Source: Galaxea fascicularis
Lineage: Eukaryota; Cnidaria; Anthozoa; Scleractinia; Euphylliidae
Length of the DNA: 64,000 nt
NCBI GenBank assembly: GCA_948470475.1
Contig: OX419346.1
Span: forward strand, 5,531,995-5,595,994
Direction: 5' to 3'
The notes beneath the pieces were generated by a model. The model saw nothing but the letters and a program-made list of their open reading frames with translations. It made no database searches and was not told the DNA's origin. Of this stretch, positions 58,831 through 64,000 are shown piece after piece (within the stretch, counting starts at the first letter, position 1; each line of letters opens with the position of its first letter). The translations under genes were made by a program, and so were the position numbers.

Positions 58831-61800
58831 TCAATATTCATGACTATATGTAGTCAGGTAATACTTGTCTCTCACCAATTCCTGGTTGGCTCTGTATGTC
58901 TTGCGCTTTATCTCCGTCCATTCATCTAAAAGCTTTTGCTCAACCTCCACTTCAAACTTCTGTTCATCAGAAAGAGGGGCCGCAAGCCTACATTAGAGCA
59001 AACGAGTCTTGTTACCAAGAGGCAAATCATTTCTTTTTTTGTCTTAAGAACAGTACCCCATATTGCTACTCGACACACAGGTGTCACGGTATTTAGCGTA
59101 CACGAGTGTGGGCTAACTAATTTTTTCATGTATATTATTAACAAGTAATCATACGGTTTTTCTCGTTCAATTTGGAATTAATTTGCACTTGTGAGTTTTT
59201 CAAAAAGCTGAAATTGAACGAGAAAAACCGTTTGATTACCTATACTAATTGCCAAGTGTGAAGATGGCATCGATTTCACAAGAGGCTTTTTAACAGATAT
59301 TAGCTGCATGACTTGAGGGAAATAGTTTGTGTGATAGGTTGTGCAGATCGGGATTGCCCAAGAGATTCAGAATTGATATTCTAGTTCCTTCGAAACGGGC
59401 GAAACGACAACTTCGGATAGGGATCGAACCTGTACGACCTCCGTAACACCGTTTGGATGCTCTAACCATCGAGCTAAAGGAACCTTTGTTTATCTAGGTT
59501 CTTATGCAAAGTATTGCACTGGTCTGCGGGCTTGACGATGTAAATCATTCAGATTCAGAGATCCCGAGAGACAAGGGTATCTTTAAGCAGAGCTTACGGT
59601 AACATTTCAAAGAACCGGATTCATGGGTTAAATGAGCGGGTGTCAGACTTCAGATAATAACTTGGTGTGATGTACTGGACATTACAACCGGACGTTACAT
59701 CTGGTGTCCGGCATCGAACGAAACAACAGGATCCTGAAGGGCTAGTGAGCATACTTTAGTGGTAAATCGCAAAATTCCATAATGTTAGGCGGAGTTAAAC
59801 AAGTGTTAAACGCTTCTATCTTCAGGGAAACGAAAGAAAAATGCCAAAAATATTGCAAACAACATACCCATTCTCAGGGCAGTAAAGACCTTTTTTAGGC
59901 ACAGGCAGCCCAAGCTTAGCATAAGACGTAAGTATGTGACAAACCCAAATACAGCATTGGTGTTTGTGTTGCAGGTTGTGAATTATCCAAGTTATAAAAG
60001 TTTAACATACATTTATTTCTATGCGAGACAGGCAAAGGTTTCACCAAGAGGCAAAAGTTTGAATGCTTTCCTAATAAATGCAGCTACTAGATGTACCGCA
60101 TATCCGTAGGTATGAATTTGATGCATGCCTGTCATACCAGTTAAAAAAAAAAAAAAGGAAAATAAAAACTCAAGGAAGTAACATTTATTTCAGTATCTTA
60201 TGTAAGTCTAAAAAGAACTTGAAGCACCTGTGGTTTTGGAAGTACCACCCTGCAACATACCATCATGTGTACAAGATAATGTAAAACATTAAGCAAAGAA
60301 AATCTGATCTAATAAAGTTCACATACATGACAGCCAGCGGTTTAACTTTTAACATGTGGCTCAAAGCATTCACTGTCCAGAGCTTGGGATCTGCTTTGCG
60401 CAGTTCAATTACTTCTTTAACCTGATAAATGTCAAAAAAGTTGCAAATGTAAATAATATTAATAAAATAAATATAGATAAATAAATACTGAATTGATTAA
60501 TACTTAATTAATTCTGATTGGCTCATTGTGCTGTTTACATTTGTTGTGATTGGTCAGAGTAATAATATTGCTCTCAGAGGTTTTGGTTTCATGAAAATAA
60601 ACTGAAAACTGCTTTAATAATGATAATATTTTTTTTATAATGGAGAAGAGATTTATTGATGACTAACACAAACATTAAAATCCTATATACAATACAGACT
60701 GTAAGTAAAAAAAAATTCATTTACAAATTCTTTTGATTAAAAGAAGAGGACTTGATTTTGGTCAGAAAAATTCAATTGATTAAAAAATGAGATGCCAATA
60801 ATAATAATAATAATAACAATAATAATAATAAGTATAGGAAATTGCACGATCTCGAGTACAATTTGGGATTAATAGGTATGAGTGATTTTGAAAGTGCTCA
60901 AAATTTGAGAACTATCAAAATCACAGGTATCTATTAATCTCGAATTTGCGATTTTTTATTTATAGTACATTCAACAAAATTACGAACTTACCTGTCGTTG
61001 TCATGGAAACTTAATAGGTATTCCTGCCAAGTACTATTTGGGATTAATTGTACTGCTCTCAACCAATCAGAATTGAGTAATTTTGTGGAGTGCACTATAA
61101 TAACCTCACTATAATGACCTCTTTTCAGCATCTTCATAATTGTCTGGCCCTTATGCATTCTTTATTAATGTAAAATTTATTTAGAAGTAAGCCCCCTAGA
61201 TGAGCAAACTGTATTGCTCTTGGGGCGAACTTCTTTAAATAAATATGTTTAAATAAAAAAAAATAGAAAAAATAAAAAAATAAATAATAATAATAATAAT
61301 AATAATAATACAGACTACTTAAAAACTTAAGTAAAAGCTTCCTTTAATTTCTTTAAAACAAGGCTAAAGTTTTGAATGAAAGTGCTATTGCAAATCCAGC
61401 TCCTATTTCTTTGCATATTTGCAAGTGTTGGCCAGTAACACAATAACACACCTCCTGATCTGTTAAACTGTCCCTATATCTGTTAACATGTTCTCCATCT
61501 TGCTGCCACCATTGTCTGGTATCCACTTCCTACATTGTAAATAGATTTGTGTAATTTACACTGAGTGTTTTTTTTTTGTGCTCTACAATGATATCTAGTC
61601 TGGCCATCAGGTCTTCATATATGGAAATGGGATATTGCTATGACCTCAGACCAACATTCTTCAATATGGCCCTTTCCTTGGTTTTCACGTTACACAAGTA
61701 AAAAACAAAATCGCTTTTAATTCAAAAACATCAAGAAATTTAGGTAGTGTAGAAACATAATAAATAAATAACCTATCAGAGTTTCAGGACTATGCAGTAT

Positions 61801-63575
61801 CTTGCACTTGATTTATTCAGCAAAATGTATCACTCAAAATTGCAGAGAACAGTATGGAGCTGCCGTGTTGGTGTCCATCCAGATGGGCACCAACATGGCA
61901 GCTGGATACCATTGGAAACATCTGGAGTTTACTTTGGCTATGTTAAAACCTTTCATCTCTCTGTTGAACTTGCAAACATTCGCATACACACTTCTCTTAA
62001 CACATTGGTTGTTCAGACGTCAAAAACACAGGGTGGATCAACGTTTTTATGTTTCTCAGCAGCCATCTTTATGTCACGCACTCTGAAAAATTTGAACTGA
62101 TGAAGACAAATAATGAAAATTCTGTTTACTTTTCAATTTTAGTTTTTCATGACATCACATGAAAACCAAGAATAAAGCTAAGTCAAGAGGAAGCTCATGT
62201 ACTGTACAAAAAAATACCTTAGAAAACTGCAGAGGAAAAGGCTTTGCTGGATGGTAACAGACAAACATGGTTTTATCTGCTGACAAGACAATTTTGGGTC
62301 TGAAAAAAAAAAAAAGAAAAATTAATGGTAAAAGAGATTACCCATTGACTCAAACAAGCTTTATTTGCAATACGTGCTATATGTTACGACAAGTAGTTTT
62401 GGTACTTGAAGCAAAGGCACCTTCAAACACCAGTTTGGATGTAATGACTACCTTTTATTAGAGTAATAAATCAACTTTGACAGTCTATGTACATGTAGAG
62501 GGCCTCAGCATTTTGATTTTATGACATCAACAAACATAAAAAAAGATTTACTCATGGTTTCTGATACATACTTCTCTATTTGACTGTCATCTTCATTAAA
62601 TCCAGGGAGAGGGCCACGTCTTGTTGTTATGTACAAACTGAGTTCTTTTGGATCATTTGCCAAGTCAAACTCTGCTTGGATCTGTTTATCTGATTTGGGT
62701 TTCTCCATTTTTGCTAAAACCTTTCTCCGCCTGCCTGCTGCCTTGGCCCAGGCTGGAACACCGACTGTATGAGGTGTCTTCTTGTGACAAAGCCCAGTTG
62801 TTGAAATGTTCTGAACTGGAGGTGCTCCTGCCAGTAACAATGCCATTTACTCTCTAATAAAGCTTACATTAAACCACCGATTTTCGGACAAAGCAATTTA
62901 GTGTTTGAGGTTTGAAACCAGCAGGTCACAGATGGGAGCTGAAACTAATGTTACAGCAAGATGCCAGCCATACAAATTCTAGTATAGATTCACTCTACCT
63001 GTGTGAGAGAAAACTCCTGAATTCCTGAATTTTTTTTTTTAGTATTTTTTACGCAATTGCAAAAATTGCGATCATAATTGCGACGATCATTCTTCATTTG
63101 ATTTCATATCCGCAGTTCACATGTGATTTCTTTCTTATGCATCATTCACAAAAAATATACTTGTAAATTTTCCACAAATATCCTTCGATCACATGCATCC
63201 CCGCTACTTGAAATTCGGAGTAACCCACTGGGGTTGACTGCCTCTAGATCTGGAGCTAGTAGTAAGTGCATGTGCATATGAACATAGCCAGTGAGTTTAA
63301 AAGCTTAGTCTTCCGGTCTAAATACTTAAGGAAGGTCTCGTGAAGGGGATGTGTGGAAAAAGAAAGGAATTCGCGCAGCCCTCAACCCACGAAGTCTGCA
63401 GCTCTCAAACTCAACAGTGATTTCGAATGCAGTTTGGGTAGATAATTAAAGTGTGCGCCATTATTTAAGTATAAATCTATCAATTGTACAATGATATACC
63501 TTTGGATCCCTTTAAAAAGCGAACATTTGCCGAGAACAACCACTTTCTGCTGCACCCTTCGACACAAACCGCCAT
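58831..63575 (-). CDS. Probable mitochondrial ribosomal protein of the MRP-L20/mL58 type
   Basis: Six exons: 63500-63575, 62572-62827, 62218-62299, 61452-61529, 60327-60421 and 58831-58987. They total 744 nt (247 residues plus TGA), all GT-AG with matching phases. The N-terminus MAVCVEGCSRKWLFSANVRF is basic and hydrophobic without acidic residues in its first part except one Glu, compatible with a mitochondrial presequence. Mid-protein: PKIVLSADKTMFVCYHPAKP. The C-terminal half RDSLTDQEVKEVIELRKADP, LWTVNALSHMLKVKP, APLSDEQKFEVE and EWTEIKRKTYR has the pattern of the fungal MRP-L20 (mL58) domain (LR-x2-DP-x2-WT, a helix-turn-helix-like segment, then a charged helix). The mid segment also recalls mL42 (VCYHP), so the assignment is inference. 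An in-frame Met at 62846 was rejected as the start because it lies upstream of the acceptor used. Confidence 0.75.
59145..59239. repeat. Palindromic MITE-like repeat in the last intron
   Basis: GTAATCATACGGTTTTTCTC and GAGAAAAACCGTTTGATTAC are inverted, with GTTCAATTT / AAATTGAAC inside. Confidence 0.85.
59411..59485 (-). tRNA. tRNA-like sequence or SINE head
   Basis: Minus-strand reading begins GGTTCCTTTAGCTCGATGG with box A TAGCTCGATGG and box B GGTTCGATCCC, so pol III promoter elements are intact. The 3' acceptor strand does not pair in the normal position (AAGGAAC occurs further on), so it is probably a tRNA-derived repeat, not a working tRNA. Confidence 0.5.
60796..60833 (+). repeat. 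(AAT)n microsatellite
   Basis: ATAATAATAATAATAAC-type run. Confidence 0.85.
60840..61080. repeat. Imperfect inverted repeat with TTGGGATTAAT motifs
   Basis: TTGGGATTAATAGGTATGAG recurs inverted (ACAGGTATCTATTAATCTCG), and TTGGGATTAATTGTACTGCT appears again near 61028. Probably an old MITE, borders unclear. Confidence 0.5.
61276..61310 (+). repeat. (AAT)n microsatellite
   Basis: AATAATAATAAT run in intron 4 of the mitoribosomal-type gene. Confidence 0.85.
63045..63190 (+). repeat. Headless fragment of the tRNA-headed repeat family
   Basis: ACGCAATTGCAAAAATTGCG, ATTGCGACGATCATTCTTCA and CCGCAGTTCACATGTGA correspond to the tail blocks of the array units at 45-46.5 kb. It lies in intron 1 of the mitoribosomal-type gene. 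Confidence 0.65.
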
Positions 63576-63988
63576 ATTAGATAAATGAGGGACGGCTGCT
63601 AAGCTTGACAACAAATTGTGATTGAACAGGGTAGGGTGGGAAAGGCTGCGAGTGTTTTCTTTTCCAACGGCTTGATTAATTAAAATTTCAAGCAAAACAT
63701 TGTACAACGCATTTTTTTCCGCCGATATAATTACGAATTTTTTTTCCTTAATGTTTTCTCTTCAAGGTTTCAAAATAACAGTTTTCGTTTTTTTGACTCT
63801 TTAATCAAATACGGTCCCTACCCTACAGGGGTTGAGAGAAGCCAAACAAAGCGGGAATACGGTGGTACTCATGAGTGATATTTTTCTTCTAATTTAAAAT
63901 TCCGTTTCTGATTTAAGTGATGTTCCATATGGTCCGATATACGCTTCTCTGTGATATGTTATGATGGGACAGTGTTTTGGAACAGAAG

Positions 63989-64000
63989 ATGGCGGCCTTT
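63989..64000 (+). CDS. Possible start of a divergent gene
   Basis: GAAGATGGCGGCCTTT gives a start codon in a good context (A/G at -3, G at +4) reading MAAF, 414 bp from the divergent start codon at 63575. A shared bidirectional promoter is plausible. Only four codons are visible. Confidence 0.25.

Noticed and set aside
62828..62846. Methionine at 62846 as start of the mitoribosomal-type protein
   Set aside because: The exon acceptor at 62828 joins in phase with a first exon at 63500-63575 that supplies a better presequence; the intervening bases are intronic.

Overview
The window reads as nuclear DNA of an invertebrate animal, most likely an anthozoan cnidarian (coral or sea anemone). The evidence is AT-rich DNA, spliced genes with GT-AG introns, animal-specific genes, and a dense load of short inverted-repeat DNA elements, tRNA-headed repeats, a BEL/Pao retroelement and Polinton remnants. 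The species assignment is inference. There are no operons, ribosome-binding sites or CRISPR arrays.

Layout. (1) 1-5 kb, plus strand: the 3' end of an SMKR1-like small lysine-rich protein gene, then a complete nuclear respiratory factor 1 (NRF1) gene whose whole coding region is one exon. (2) 8.9-30.1 kb, minus strand: an AHCYL1/AHCYL2 (IRBIT-type) gene resolved into 18 coding exons that sum to exactly 480 codons. A second promoter with two alternative 5' coding exons lies about 8-9 kb further upstream. In human, AHCYL2, SMKR1 and NRF1 are neighbours on chromosome 7q32, so this looks like very old conserved microsynteny. (3) 30-37 kb: gene-poor DNA packed with inverted-repeat elements. (4) 37.3-54.1 kb: four related copies (A-D) of an unrecognised three-exon gene for a 62-70 residue protein. 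A and B are intact, C has a 16-nt coding deletion, and D is cut at its start codon by a BEL/Pao LTR. A further promoter-only fragment lies inverted upstream of B. (5) 43.9-47.6 kb: GC-rich remnants of a Polinton/Maverick-type element on the minus strand (family B DNA polymerase fragment). They are split by a tandem array of six nearly identical 249-bp units, each with a tRNA-Thr-like head. (6) 54.1-57.0 kb: a broken BEL/Pao element (one LTR, RT end, RNase H, integrase C-terminus) truncated at its 5' side and carrying a Tc1/mariner-type MITE. (7) 58.8-63.6 kb, minus strand: a complete six-exon gene for a 247-residue protein with a mitochondrial-type N-terminus and a C-terminal half resembling the MRP-L20/mL58 family of mitoribosomal proteins. 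The last bases may open a divergent gene.

Functionally, NRF1 is the transcription factor linked to nuclear genes for mitochondria, the AHCYL protein is an adenosylhomocysteinase-like regulator, and the last gene is probably mitoribosomal. The small-protein family is the strongest candidate for something undescribed. All exon models come from reading splice sites and phases by eye; no transcript data or database searches were available.
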